A DNA stretch of 64,000 nt from Paraburkholderia eburnea (GCF_002917095.1 NZ_PQGA01000006.1:1-64000); one strand, 5' to 3'. Counted from the first letter of the stretch, positions 1 through 8,808 are shown. The notes: generated from the letters alone by a model not told the origin. A program made the numbers and translations.

Positions 1-116
1 TGAGCTGTAACCCGTTAGAGACAAACCTTTTAACCCGCAAAACACGACATTTCTATTTAGCTGCGAACGCGACATCTTGAAATGGCTACGACATTGAATT
101 GTAACGGCTAAGTTGT

Positions 117-153
117 AATGTCCGCTTTTAGCCAAGTTCAAATGTCCGCTTTT
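117..153. repeat. Tandem copies of a 13-bp transposon-end motif
   Basis: The motif AATGTCCGCTTTT occurs at 117-129 and again at 141-153, 24 bp apart, just upstream of a transposase start at 207. Spaced short repeats of this kind are typical of transposase-binding ends of ISNCY-type elements, so this is probably the left end of the element whose transposase stump follows. The far end of the element is not in the window. Confidence 0.5.
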
Positions 154-206
154 TGAGTTGATCGTAGGCTGACCGACCGCTGGAAACCCGGCGCTGGGGA
201 GCTGCG

Positions 207-475
207 ATGGCTGCAACAGAACGGATAACGATGACGATGCGCGAGCTGGACAGACTGAAGGTCATTCAGGACGTGATAGATGGGCGGCTCAAGCCCTGGC
301 GTGCGGCCGAACGGCTCGGGCTGACGACGCGGCAGATTCGCCGGCTCGTCGGCCGGCTGCGTGAACACGGGCCGCAGGGCCTCGTCTCCCGCCGGCGTTC
401 GAAGCCTGGCAACAACCGGTTGGACCGCGTAACGGCAGACCGGGCGCTATCGATCGTCCGCGAGCGCTATGCCGA
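207..475 (+). pseudogene. ISNCY-type transposase, N-terminal stump
   Basis: The first ~90 codons encode a helix-turn-helix region (MRELDRLKVIQ, then ERLGLTTRQIRRLVGRL, then GLVSRRRSKPGNNR) characteristic of ISNCY-family transposases that begin with a 'GLTTRQIRRL' HTH. Homology stops near position 475 after 'VRERYAD'. The frame then runs antisense into an IS3-type element until a stop at 599. The DDE catalytic core is absent, so this is a non-functional remnant cut by another mobile element or by a deletion. Confidence 0.7.
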
Positions 476-870
476 TGCTTGCGCCAATCTGATCAATTAC
501 TTCGTACGTTCGATGCCTTCCGACATCAAGAGCGCAGTAGCCTTTTTTAAAATGGCCTTCTCACGCTCGAGGCGTTCAATACGCGCCTCGAGTTCCTGAA
601 TACGCTGTTGATCCGGCGTGATTGCCTTGCCCTGCGGCGTGACGCCCTCGCGCTCCATTTGAAGCTGGTGCACCCAGCGACGCAGTACCGTCTCGCCGAC
701 GCCGACTGAGCGACTCGCCTCCATATGGCTATAGCCCTGGTCGAGCACCAGGCAGGCGGCCTGCTGTTTGAACTCCGGGGAAAACGTACGTCGTTGCTTG
801 CTCATCAGACACCTCTTCATGGCGAACATTCTCGCCTAAATCAGTGTCCGGATCGATTAGATCCACTACA
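475..870 (-). mobile_element. IS3-family element remnant (right end, orfA, start of orfB)
   Basis: The element reads on the minus strand from a terminal sequence ending in ...CCACTACA near 870. It includes a complete orfA (805-497) and about ten codons of orfB (V-I-D-Q-I-G-A-S-I-G), which start just beyond orfA and stop near 475 where ISNCY sequence begins. An A6G slippery heptamer at 548-542, near the orfA 3' end, fits the programmed -1 frameshift that IS3 elements use to make OrfAB. Most of orfB and the other inverted repeat are missing, so it should not transpose by itself. Confidence 0.7.
497..805 (-). CDS. IS3-family transposase OrfA
   Basis: A protein of about 102 residues with an N-terminal HTH (KQRRTFSPEFKQQA... 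GVGETVLRRWV) and a C-terminal leucine-rich coiled coil (IQELEARIERLEREKAILKKATALL). This is the standard OrfA layout of IS3-family elements, which binds the inverted repeats. The start at 805 is preferred because AGGTG lies just upstream; an in-frame ATG at 829 is possible. OrfB, the catalytic part, is truncated after a few codons, so OrfA is probably an orphan. Confidence 0.8.
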   Translation of the reverse strand: MSKQRRTFSPEFKQQAACLVLDQGYSHMEASRSVGVGETVLRRWVHQLQMEREGVTPQGKAITPDQQRIQELEARIERLEREKAILKKATALLMSEGIERTK

Positions 871-880
871 CACTCCGGAT

Positions 881-900
881 GGCTCCTGTTCGCAGGAGCC
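881..900. repeat. Perfect 8-bp hairpin with TTCG loop
   Basis: GGCTCCTG-TTCG-CAGGAGCC forms a perfect stem with a stable UUCG tetraloop, ten bases outside the IS3 end. No T-run follows on either strand, so it is not a canonical intrinsic terminator. A degenerate copy (GCTCCTGTTCGCTGGAGC) occurs at about 15059-15076 inside the IS110 remnant. The role is unknown. Confidence 0.5.
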
Positions 901-1074
901 AATCAAGCGCTTGCGGCCCCGAGCCGCTTTATCACAAGTTCGCCAAAACATTGTTGAGAAAGCCAGAAAGGTCCATATCCGTTACACGCGATTAATCGCT
1001 TTCTCTGTTCCGCAGAGAATCTACTCCGCGTTGTTGTCACGGACCTGACAACTGTCTATCTGGAATATCGACAA

Positions 1075-2220
1075 ATGAACAAGAAAACCATCGCGATTTG
1101 CAGCTCCGCGACCATGCTGGTTATTGCCACTCCGGCATTCGCACAAAGCTCGGTCACGCTGTACGGCCTGCTTGATACCGCAATCCGCTATCAAACCAAT
1201 GCTGCTGCGGGCGGCAAGGACAAGGTTTCGATGGATGTCGGCCCGGAAACGCATAGCCGCTGGGGACTGCGCGGCAGCGAAGATCTCGGAGGCGGTCTCT
1301 CGGCGATCTTCCGCCTGGAAAACGGCTTCGAGATCAATACCGGCGCGCTGCACTCGAAGAACACGCTATTCAGCCGCCAGGCCTTCGTAGGTCTTTCAGA
1401 CAAACGGTGGGGCTCGCTGACTTTCGGCAACCAGTACGCCCCGGCCTACGACACACTCGGCGATATTTTCGATCCGATCGAAGTGGGCGACTACTGGCAA
1501 GACAGCTGGATGTACAACGGCATCGGCAATTACCTGACCGTGAACAATTCGGTCAAGTACAAGGGCAGTTTCGATGGCCTGAGCGTCGATGCGATCTACG
1601 GCTTTGGCAATAACGCGGGTTCGGTCGGTCTTGGCAGCACCTACGGCGTTGAACTGACCTATGCATTCGGACCCGCCCAGATCAATGCTGGCTTCCAGCA
1701 GACCGACGTCGAGGCTGCGCTCACGAAGGAAGGTGCCAAGGAGAATTTCCTGCACGTGAGCGGGGCGTATCAGATCACGCCTAAAGTTCGCCTGCTGGCG
1801 GGCTGGCTGCGCAACCAGGACAGGACCGGTCTGACCGACGCGGCCATGGGCCAATCCGATTCTCCGGCGACCGCCCTCTTTATCACTAAAGACCGGGTCA
1901 GCCCGAACCGGATCGACGACACGTTCTATGTCGGCGCGAACTGGCAGGCGACCGATCCGCTGCTGTTCACATTTGCATATTATTACGGCATGACGCGCAA
2001 TGCCGCACTGCTCGACGGCTCGCTGGGTACCGGTGTGAACTATTCAGCCACTATTCTCGCCGAGTATTCGCTATCGAAGCACACCGAAATCTACGGCACC
2101 GTGGATTTTTCGCGTGGCAATGGCGCATTCGCGGCTGACTACGCCGCGGACTCGAGCGGCACGAAGATTGGCCGCACCAATAACGTTGGCGTGGCGTTGG
2201 GCATACGTCAGTTGTTCTAA
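1075..2220 (+). CDS. Gram-negative general porin (Burkholderia type)
   Basis: A 381-residue outer-membrane porin. Residues 1-23 are a Sec signal peptide (MNKKTIAIC... ending TPAFA, cleavage before QSSVTLYG). The mature start 'SSVTLYGLLD' and the stretch 'SRWGLRGSEDLGGGLSAIFRLENGF' are hallmarks of the Burkholderia OmpC-like porin family. The protein ends in a strand with a terminal aromatic residue (GIRQLF), the usual BAM recognition signal. It would form a trimeric 16-strand diffusion pore; substrate preference cannot be read. It stands alone, convergent with rcoM, and no strong ribosome-binding site is visible upstream. Confidence 0.93.
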   Translation: MNKKTIAICSSATMLVIATPAFAQSSVTLYGLLDTAIRYQTNAAAGGKDKVSMDVGPETHSRWGLRGSEDLGGGLSAIFRLENGFEINTGALHSKNTLFSRQAFVGLSDKRWGSLTFGNQYAPAYDTLGDIFDPIEVGDYWQDSWMYNGIGNYLTVNNSVKYKGSFDGLSVDAIYGFGNNAGSVGLGSTYGVELTYAFGPAQINAGFQQTDVEAALTKEGAKENFLHVSGAYQITPKVRLLAGWLRNQDRTGLTDAAMGQSDSPATALFITKDRVSPNRIDDTFYVGANWQATDPLLFTFAYYYGMTRNAALLDGSLGTGVNYSATILAEYSLSKHTEIYGTVDFSRGNGAFAADYAADSSGTKIGRTNNVGVALGIRQLF

Positions 2221-2305
2221 ATCTTGCGACGGTCGATGCCCGCGGCCTTCCGTTGAACACGCTTCGGCTCGCGGCGGGCGATCACGAAAGCGCGTTGGAA
2301 TACGG

Positions 2306-3121
2306 CTAAATAACGCCAAGCATCTCTTTCAACTGTGGCGCTCTCGACCGGCTCACCGGCACGGACGTCCGTTGCGCATCGGCCATAACAAGGTTGACGC
2401 TGTCCTCCGCTTTGACCAGCTCCACCGCGTGGGAGAGGCTGACAATATGGCTGCGGTGGACGCGCAGATAGATGCTGCTATCCAGACGAAGCTCGAGATC
2501 AGCGAGAGACAGATTGGAGAGGTAATGATCGTCTTTCGTGACAATCGTCGTGTAGTGGCCATCGCCCTGGAACCGGACGATGTCCTTCAGATCGATGAGG
2601 ATCACCCGGTTCATTTGATAGACCGGGATCTTGAACAGGCGTCGCGGTGCGGGTTCGCGATTCCCCAGCTGACGCTCCGGGGGTTCGGTCGTAATGTCGG
2701 TCACGTCGTAGAAAATCATGCAGGTGCCGCATGTTCCATTGCTGCCCGTCATTTTGGATACCTTGATCATCAGTATCCGGTCAGGAATATTGATCATCAT
2801 CGCGACCGGCGCAGGCGACTTCACCGGGCAGCCCTTCGAATCCTGCGATTGAAGCAGGAAGCGCAGCTTGTCACGGCTTTTCTCCGGGTGCAGTTTTACC
2901 ACGTCGATGCCGAACAGCCTGTCCTGCGTTACCCCCAGTGATTGCTCGCCCGCCGGCCCGAGCACCTGCATCGCGACGTCGTTGAACGCGGTCACGTTTC
3001 CCTGCGCGTCGAGCCAGACCATCCCCGGATTGAACTGCTCCAGCTTGTGCTGGAAAGTCTCATTGCGGTGTGGTTCGGACGTTGGCAGCATCGATGTCGG
3101 GGCTGGGTCCAGCGGATTCAT
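2306..3121 (-). CDS. rcoM: RcoM-type CO-sensing transcriptional activator (heme PAS + LytTR)
   Basis: A 271-residue single-component regulator: PAS domain (about residues 20-145) followed by a LytTR DNA-binding domain (about 165-268; IDLKDIVRFQGDGHYT... LRVHRSHIVS). In Burkholderia xenovorans RcoM the heme ligands are His74, Cys94 and Met104. Here His78, Cys98 and Met108 are all present with a constant offset of four, strong evidence that the protein binds heme and senses CO. GGAGGAG lies just upstream of the ATG. The gene is divergent from ompW and the CO dehydrogenase operon, its expected target. LytTR proteins bind phased direct repeats, and two such blocks lie at 3251-3280 and 4193-4222. 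Confidence 0.92.
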   Translation of the reverse strand: MNPLDPAPTSMLPTSEPHRNETFQHKLEQFNPGMVWLDAQGNVTAFNDVAMQVLGPAGEQSLGVTQDRLFGIDVVKLHPEKSRDKLRFLLQSQDSKGCPVKSPAPVAMMINIPDRILMIKVSKMTGSNGTCGTCMIFYDVTDITTEPPERQLGNREPAPRRLFKIPVYQMNRVILIDLKDIVRFQGDGHYTTIVTKDDHYLSNLSLADLELRLDSSIYLRVHRSHIVSLSHAVELVKAEDSVNLVMADAQRTSVPVSRSRAPQLKEMLGVI

Positions 3122-3250
3122 TCGACGTCTCCTCCTCGAATGGAATTTTCTTCGATTTCAAGGCAATTTTTGACTTTTTTATGCCTTTTCCGAATTTCAC
3201 GCAAGTTTTCCGGCAACTGGCGCAGGCAAAGCGCCGCTCGGGAAAATGGC

Positions 3251-3280
3251 GTTGAATTGCCGCACTGCATTGTGAAATGC
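3251..3280 (+). promoter_or_regulatory. Candidate RcoM operator upstream of ompW
   Basis: GTTGAATTGC (3251-3260) and TGTGAAATGC (3271-3280) are related direct repeats 20 bp apart, with a weaker relative GGAAAATGGC at 3241-3250. The block lies in the 336-bp rcoM-ompW gap, about 180 bp before the ompW ATG, and is nearly duplicated in front of coxM in the same orientation. LytTR regulators bind direct repeats about two helical turns apart; the assignment to RcoM is inferred from gene context. Confidence 0.65.
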
Positions 3281-3457
3281 TAAGTGGAGTGTACCGCCTT
3301 GTCAGTCGAGGGAACCAGTTCTCTACCCGAAACAGACGCACGCCGTAGCCATGCGATCAGCGCACGCCCTGCAGCCGCTGGCCTCGTCTGCCATACCTTT
3401 TCGACATCGGTAGCCGGTAGCAACACGTCCTGAAAAAAGCCCGACACGGGAGACAAA

Positions 3458-4072
3458 ATGAAACGCCATCCGATTGCCAAAGGCGTCATGGTGGTTGTAC
3501 TGGCCGTGGCCGGCACAACCAGCGCGCAGGCAGAGCAAGGCGATATATTGGCCCGTTTCCGGGTATTGAGCATTGAACCGGATGTATCGACTTCGGGGAC
3601 GTTGTCGACGCTCGGCACGAACGTCAACAACTCCGTCGTCCCGGAGCTCGATTTCACCTACATGGCGACGAATAACATTGGCGTCGAACTGATTCTCGGC
3701 ATCACACGCCATACAGTGACGTCCAATCTCGGCGAACTCGGCCGGGTCAGCCTGCTGCCTCCCACCCTCACGGTTGCGTGGCATTTCAACCCGCAAGGAA
3801 GGATCCGCCCTTACGTCGGCGCCGGGTTGAACTATACGCTGTTCTACAACAATTCCCTGCAGGCAGGCGGCCAGGGCGTCGGGATCAGTAACCACAGTTT
3901 CGGGCCGGCATTTCAGGTCGGCGTCGACGTACAGGTGACGAAGAGAACCTTTGTCAATGTGGACGTCAAGAAACTCTTCGTCAGGACGGACGCGACGCTC
4001 GGCGGCGCGCCTATCGGCACCCTGAAAATCGATCCCTGGATTATCGGCCTCGGTTTTGGCGTGAAGTTCTGA
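3458..4072 (+). CDS. OmpW-family outer-membrane protein
   Basis: A 204-residue eight-strand beta-barrel with an N-terminal signal peptide (MKRHPIAKGVMVVVL..., cleavage near TTSAQAEQ). Family landmarks are GDILARFRVLSIEPD at the mature N-terminus, 'LPPTLTVAWHF', 'IRPYVGAGLNYT', and a C-terminal strand ending in GFGVKF with a terminal phenylalanine. OmpW barrels form narrow hydrophobic channels for small nonpolar compounds. GGGAGA precedes the ATG. It sits between rcoM and coxM behind its own copy of the putative RcoM site, so it may be induced by CO. Confidence 0.9.
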   Translation: MKRHPIAKGVMVVVLAVAGTTSAQAEQGDILARFRVLSIEPDVSTSGTLSTLGTNVNNSVVPELDFTYMATNNIGVELILGITRHTVTSNLGELGRVSLLPPTLTVAWHFNPQGRIRPYVGAGLNYTLFYNNSLQAGGQGVGISNHSFGPAFQVGVDVQVTKRTFVNVDVKKLFVRTDATLGGAPIGTLKIDPWIIGLGFGVKF

Positions 4073-4192
4073 TTTCCGGCGTACAGGTTTTCCCGCCCCC
4101 GCCCCGTCCATGTCTCACGCACAACGGACTAGCCGTATTTCACGCCGGTTAGCCGGTCGTTCGCGCACCTATTCCGCCGTTGAAGAACTTGC

Positions 4193-4222
4193 GTTGAATT
4201 GCTGCGTCGTCCTGTGAAATGC
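4193..4222 (+). promoter_or_regulatory. Candidate RcoM operator upstream of coxM
   Basis: GTTGAATTGC (4193-4202) and TGTGAAATGC (4213-4222) repeat exactly the two 10-bp units found at 3251-3280, with the same 10-bp gap. Another related unit, GAAGAACTTGC, ends at 4192. The block ends about 60 bp before the coxM start, a suitable distance for an activator contacting RNA polymerase. The exact identity of both units at two promoters beside a LytTR CO sensor supports a CO-responsive operator. Confidence 0.7.
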
Positions 4223-4283
4223 TTAAGGAATACAGGCCGATGACGCTCCCGTTCGCCGACCGATAAAAAACAGGAGACCCCAC

Positions 4284-5150
4284 GTGATCCCTCGTCCTTT
4301 CGAATACCACGCTCCCCGCAGCCTGTCCGAGGCTCTCTCGCTGCTGAACGAGCATGGCGAGACCGCGAAACTGCTGGCAGGCGGCCATAGTCTGTTGCCC
4401 ATGATGAAGCTCCGGTTCGCCGAGCCGGGCCATCTGATCGACCTTGGAAAACTCCCCGAGCTCAAGGGCATCCGCGAAGTCGGCAACGAAATACGCATCG
4501 GCGCGATGACCACGGAGAACGAACTGATCTGGTCGACCGTGTTGCAAGAGAAATGTCCGTTGCTCGTGGAAGGCGCGCGCCAGATTTCCGATCCGCAAGT
4601 GCGTTACCGGGGCACGATCGGCGGGGATATCTCGCATGGAGACCCCGGCAATGACCATCCCGCGTTGATGATCGCGCTGGATGCGTCGTTCGTGCTTGCT
4701 GGCGAACACGGTGAGCGCGTCGTGCCGGCCGACGGCTTTTTCCTCGGCACCTACATGACGCAGCTCGAAGCCGGCGAGATCATGACCGGGATCCGCATTC
4801 CCGTGCCCGCGCCGGGATCCGGCTACTGCTACGCCAAGCTCAAGCGCAAGACCGGTGACTTCGCCACCGCCGCCACGGCGGTCACGCTTCGCCTGCAAGG
4901 CGGAAATGTGAGCGACGTGCGCATTGCGCTGACCAATGTCGGGCAAACGGCGCTTCGCGCGACCGACGCCGAACAGTCACTGCTGGGCAAGCCGCTCGAC
5001 GAGGCCGCCATCGACGCAGCCGCGCGGCTCGCCATGGGAATCTGCGAGCCGGCGGAGGACCTGCGCGGCGATATCGAATACAAGACCGCGATGGCGGGCG
5101 AGATGACACGGCGCGCGCTGCGCACGTCGCTCACGCGGGCCAGGCAGTGA
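4284..5150 (+). CDS. coxM: CO dehydrogenase medium (FAD) subunit
   Basis: The 288-residue flavoprotein subunit of aerobic Mo-Cu CO dehydrogenase. It takes electrons from the [2Fe-2S] subunit and passes them to the quinone pool. The two FAD-binding motifs sit at canonical positions: AGGHS at residues 32-36 and TIGGD from residue 111, as in the Oligotropha enzyme. The domain order, FAD-binding domain then C-terminal CO-dehydrogenase flavoprotein domain (KRKTGDFATAATAV...), is intact. First gene of the cox operon, 33 bp before coxS. Confidence 0.96.
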   Translation: MIPRPFEYHAPRSLSEALSLLNEHGETAKLLAGGHSLLPMMKLRFAEPGHLIDLGKLPELKGIREVGNEIRIGAMTTENELIWSTVLQEKCPLLVEGARQISDPQVRYRGTIGGDISHGDPGNDHPALMIALDASFVLAGEHGERVVPADGFFLGTYMTQLEAGEIMTGIRIPVPAPGSGYCYAKLKRKTGDFATAATAVTLRLQGGNVSDVRIALTNVGQTALRATDAEQSLLGKPLDEAAIDAAARLAMGICEPAEDLRGDIEYKTAMAGEMTRRALRTSLTRARQ

Positions 5151-5183
5151 GACGCGTACCGACACATATCAAGGGGACATGAG

Positions 5184-5708
5184 ATGAGCAAAAAGGTCAT
5201 GGTGTCGTTCAAGCTGAACGGTACGCAAACGGACGTGGTGGTCGAGCCGCGCGAGCTGCTGATCCACACGTTGCGGGAAAAGTGCCTGCATACGGGCCCG
5301 CATATCGGTTGCGAGACATCCCATTGCGGGGCGTGCACGGTGGACGTGAACGGCATGTCGGTCAAGTCCTGCACCTTCCTGACGGTACAGGCCGACGAGG
5401 CGGAACTGCTGACGGTCGAGGGATTGGCCAAAGGCGGCGAACTGCACGCGCTGCAGGAGGGCTTCATGCAGGAACACGGCCTGCAATGCGGCTTCTGCAC
5501 GCCGGGCATGCTGACGCGTGCCTATCGTCTGCTACAGGAAAACCCCAGCCCGAGCGAAGAGGAAATCCGTTACTGGATGGCCGGCAATCTCTGCCGCTGC
5601 ACCGGGTATCAGAACATCGTGAAAGCCGTGCAATATGCAGCCGCCAAGCTGCGCGGCGAAGCGGTCCAGACTTCGCATCCGCTCATGGCGGAAGCCTCGG
5701 CGCATTGA
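5184..5708 (+). CDS. coxS: CO dehydrogenase small ([2Fe-2S]) subunit
   Basis: The 174-residue iron-sulfur subunit. The plant-type ferredoxin domain supplies Cys43, Cys48, Cys51 and Cys63 ([10 protein letters not shown]... SC). The helical C-terminal domain supplies Cys102, Cys105, Cys137 and Cys139 (QCGFC... NLCRC), completing both clusters that carry electrons from molybdenum to FAD. All eight ligands are present and the length matches the family. AAGGGG precedes the ATG. It lies between coxM and coxL. Confidence 0.97.
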   Translation: MSKKVMVSFKLNGTQTDVVVEPRELLIHTLREKCLHTGPHIGCETSHCGACTVDVNGMSVKSCTFLTVQADEAELLTVEGLAKGGELHALQEGFMQEHGLQCGFCTPGMLTRAYRLLQENPSPSEEEIRYWMAGNLCRCTGYQNIVKAVQYAAAKLRGEAVQTSHPLMAEASAH

Positions 5709-5724
5709 GATCGGGAGAAACGCA

Positions 5725-8136
5725 ATGGGAAATATCGACGCCAATCTCGATCGTCTCGCCGCGCTGGAAGGCATGGGCTGCTCGCGCAAACGCCGCGAGG
5801 ATCCGCGCTTCATCCAGGGCAAAGGCACTTATGTCGACGACGTCAAGATGCCTGGCATGTTGTTCGGCGCCATGGTGCGCAGTCCGTACGCCCACGCGCG
5901 GATACTGAAAATCGACAAGTCACGCGCGCTCGCCCACCCCGGCGTGCATGCGGTGCTGACAGCGGACGATCTCAAGCCGCTCAAGCTGCACTGGATGCCC
6001 ACGCTCGCGGGCGACGTTCAGGCCGTGCTCGCCGACGAGAAAGTCGTGTTCCAGAACCAGGAAGTCGCGTTCGTCGTCGCCGATGATCGCTACGTCGCGG
6101 CCGACGCGGCCGAGCTGGTGGAAGTGGAATACGAGGAACTGCCCGTGGTAGTGGACCCGCTGAAGGCGCTCGAACCCGATGCGCCCGTGATCCGGGAAGA
6201 CATCCGCGACAAGCAGACGGGCGCGCACGGCGCCCGCAAGCATCCGAACCACATCTTCACCTGGAACGTCGGCGACAAGGACAAGACCGCGCGCGCGTTC
6301 GACAACGCGGACGTCACGGTCCGGCAGGACATGCTGTATCCGCGCGTGCATCCGTGTCCGCTCGAAACCTGCGGCTGCGTGGCGTCGTTCGACAAGGTCC
6401 GCGGCGATCTGACGGTCTATATCACCTCGCAGGCGCCGCATGTCGTGCGCACGGTGGTCGGCATGTTGTCCTCGATTCCGGAGTCGAAGATCCGCATCAT
6501 CTCGCCGGACATCGGCGGTGGCTTCGGCAACAAGGTGGGCGTGTATCCGGGCTACGTCGTGGCAATCGTCGCATCGATCGTGCTGGGGCGGCCCGTCAAG
6601 TGGATCGAGTCGCGCGCCGAAAATCTCAGCTCCACCGCCTTCGCTCGCGACTATCACATGACGGGCGAACTCGCCGCGGACAGCAACGGCCGGATCAAGG
6701 CGCTGCGCGTGCACGTCACGGCGGATCACGGTGCGTTCGACGCGTGCGCGGATCCGACCAAGTGGCCCGCCGGCATGTTCCATGTTTGCACGGGTTCGTA
6801 TGACATCCCCAACGCGTTCGTGTCAGTCGATGGCGTCTATACCAACAAGTTTCCTGGCGGCGTGGCCTACCGGTGTTCATTCAGGGTGACCGAGGCGGTC
6901 TATCTGATCGAACGCATGGTCGACGTCCTCGCGCAGAAGCTCGGTATCGACAAGGCCGAAATCCGGCTGCGCAATTTCATCCGCAAAGACCAGTTTCCGT
7001 TTTCCACGCCGCTCGGGCTCGACTACGATTCGGGCGACTATGAACCCGCGCTCAGGAAAGTGCTGGCAGCCGTCGACTACCCTGCCCTGCGCGCCGAGCA
7101 AGCCGCCCGCCGCGCCGACCCGAACGCGGAATGGTTGATGGGAATCGGCATTGTCACCTTCACCGAGATCGTTGGCGCGGGTCCGTCGAAGATGTGCGAC
7201 ATCCTGGGCGTGGGCATGTTCGACTCGTGCGAGATTCGCGTGCATCCGGACGGCTCGGCGATCGCGCGAATGGGCACGATCACGCAGGGTCAGGGACACC
7301 AGACCACCTACGCGCAGATCATCGCCTCCGAGGCCGGTATTCCCGCTTCGGTGATCACGGTCGAGGAAGGCGATACCTCCACCGCGCCCTATGGGCTCGG
7401 CACCTACGGATCGCGCTCCACGCCGGTCGCCGGCGCGGCGGTTGCACGGGCTTCGCACAAGATTCGCGAGAAGGCCCGCCAGATCGCGGCCCACCTGCTC
7501 GAAGCGAGTCCGGACGACGTCGAGTTCGATATCGACCGCTTCGTGCTCAAGGGGTCGCCGGAACAGTTCAAGACGCTCAAGCAGGTGGCATGGGCCGCCT
7601 ACAACAACGTGCCGGAAGGCATGGAAATGGGCCTGGAAGCGGTCGATTACTACGATCCGCCCAACTTCACGTTCCCGTTCGGCGCCTACCTCTGCGTGCT
7701 CGACGTCAATCGCTATACCGGTGAAACGCGGGTGCGGCGCTTCTACGCGCTCGACGACTGCGGCACGCGCATCAATCCCATGATCATCGAAGGGCAGATT
7801 CACGGCGGCCTGACCGAAGGCTTTGCGGTCGCGATGGGACAGGAACTGCCGTACGACGAAGCAGGCAATCTGCTGGGCGGCACGCTGATGGATTACTTCG
7901 TGCCGACCTCGGTGGAAACGCCGCATTGGGAGACGGATTTTACGGTGACGCCTTCTCCTCATCACCCGATCGGCGCGAAGGGCGTAGCGGAATCGCCGCA
8001 CGTGGGCTCGATTCCGTGTTTCACCTCGGCCATGGTCGATGCATTCGCGCACCTGGGCGTCACCCACATGAACATGCCTCACAACGCCTATCGCGTTTGG
8101 CAGCAAAGCCACTCACTCGGACTCGCCCGACCGTAG
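5725..8136 (+). CDS. coxL: CO dehydrogenase large (Mo-Cu) subunit, form I
   Basis: The 803-residue catalytic subunit that oxidises CO to CO2 at a [CuSMoO2] site with molybdopterin cytosine dinucleotide. The loop AYRCSFR, with Cys384, is the form I signature (form II enzymes have AYRGAGR), so this is a genuine CO dehydrogenase rather than a related hydroxylase. The catalytic glutamate of GAKGVAESPHVG is Glu756. The start at 5725 is chosen because GGGAGA precedes it and the protein then begins like other CoxL proteins; upstream in-frame codons overlap coxS. Confidence 0.97.
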   Translation: MGNIDANLDRLAALEGMGCSRKRREDPRFIQGKGTYVDDVKMPGMLFGAMVRSPYAHARILKIDKSRALAHPGVHAVLTADDLKPLKLHWMPTLAGDVQAVLADEKVVFQNQEVAFVVADDRYVAADAAELVEVEYEELPVVVDPLKALEPDAPVIREDIRDKQTGAHGARKHPNHIFTWNVGDKDKTARAFDNADVTVRQDMLYPRVHPCPLETCGCVASFDKVRGDLTVYITSQAPHVVRTVVGMLSSIPESKIRIISPDIGGGFGNKVGVYPGYVVAIVASIVLGRPVKWIESRAENLSSTAFARDYHMTGELAADSNGRIKALRVHVTADHGAFDACADPTKWPAGMFHVCTGSYDIPNAFVSVDGVYTNKFPGGVAYRCSFRVTEAVYLIERMVDVLAQKLGIDKAEIRLRNFIRKDQFPFSTPLGLDYDSGDYEPALRKVLAAVDYPALRAEQAARRADPNAEWLMGIGIVTFTEIVGAGPSKMCDILGVGMFDSCEIRVHPDGSAIARMGTITQGQGHQTTYAQIIASEAGIPASVITVEEGDTSTAPYGLGTYGSRSTPVAGAAVARASHKIREKARQIAAHLLEASPDDVEFDIDRFVLKGSPEQFKTLKQVAWAAYNNVPEGMEMGLEAVDYYDPPNFTFPFGAYLCVLDVNRYTGETRVRRFYALDDCGTRINPMIIEGQIHGGLTEGFAVAMGQELPYDEAGNLLGGTLMDYFVPTSVETPHWETDFTVTPSPHHPIGAKGVAESPHVGSIPCFTSAMVDAFAHLGVTHMNMPHNAYRVWQQSHSLGLARP

Positions 8137-8181
8137 CGCGCGGGTCAGGACGGACGATCCGTATAGACAGGGGATGATTCA

Positions 8182-8808
8182 ATGAAAGTCGTCATCGAAA
8201 AGGCATTTCCTCTCGAAGCCACGGCGGATGCCGCGTGGCAGTGCCTGCAGGACATCGAGGCGGTGGGCGGCTGCATGCCCGGCGCGAAGATCACCGAACG
8301 TGTGGACGCGACGCATTACAAGGGCACCGTCACGGTGAAGATCGGACCGGCCGCGATGTCGTTCAAGGGCAATATCGAAGTGCTGGAACTCGATGCCGCG
8401 CAGCGCACCCTGCATCTCGTGGGCAAGGGTTCGGATTCGACGGGCACGTCCGGCGCATCGATGGATCTCGTCGCGACCGTGCAGGCGAGCGGCGCAACGT
8501 GCGAGCTGGTCGGCAAAAGCGAAGTCGCGATGAGCGGCAAGGCGGCTTCATTCGGCGGCCGGATGATGAATACGGTGGCCGACCAGATCCTCAAACAGTT
8601 CGTCGCCAACTTTGCCGCGCTAGTCCAGAGCGCGGATGCGCCGCAGGCCGCGCCGTCAGCCGATGATCCGGCGGCAGCGGGAACCACTGCACAGGCGGCA
8701 GCCGCCGCGCCCGCCCCGGCCCGCGCGGCCGAGCTGAATGGACTCGCGCTTGCGTGGGCGGTCCTGCGCGACTGGCTGCGCGGGCTGTTTTCGCACAAGG
8801 CCGCCTGA
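8182..8808 (+). CDS. coxG: CoxG, SRPBCC-family CO dehydrogenase membrane linker
   Basis: A 208-residue protein. Residues 1-150 form a START/SRPBCC-type ligand-binding fold (EKAFPLEATADAAWQCLQDIEAVGGCMPGAKI is typical CoxG). An Ala/Pro-rich linker follows, then a C-terminal amphipathic helix (LNGLALAWAVLRDWLRGLF). CoxG proteins anchor CO dehydrogenase at the membrane and bind quinone, and the tail fits a membrane anchor. AGGGG lies upstream of the start. Next in the operon after coxL. Confidence 0.92.
   Translation: MKVVIEKAFPLEATADAAWQCLQDIEAVGGCMPGAKITERVDATHYKGTVTVKIGPAAMSFKGNIEVLELDAAQRTLHLVGKGSDSTGTSGASMDLVATVQASGATCELVGKSEVAMSGKAASFGGRMMNTVADQILKQFVANFAALVQSADAPQAAPSADDPAAAGTTAQAAAAAPAPARAAELNGLALAWAVLRDWLRGLFSHKAA

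Noticed and set aside
881..900. Intrinsic terminator at the 8-bp UUCG hairpin
   Set aside because: No T-run follows on either strand, and no gene ends directly before it in a fitting orientation.
3323..4111. A 262-codon minus-strand frame opposite ompW
   Set aside because: The plus strand has a signal peptide, OmpW motifs and a Shine-Dalgarno; the minus frame is compositional shadow.
5920..8112. Long minus-strand open frames opposite coxL (5920-6783, 6877-8112)
   Set aside because: They are antisense shadows of a high-GC gene with all family motifs on the plus strand; their translations are rich in Arg/His/Ala without domain signals.
5725..8136. Calling coxL a form II / generic xanthine-dehydrogenase-like hydroxylase
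   Set aside because: The active-site loop is AYRCSFR, the form I signature; form II has AYRGAGR.
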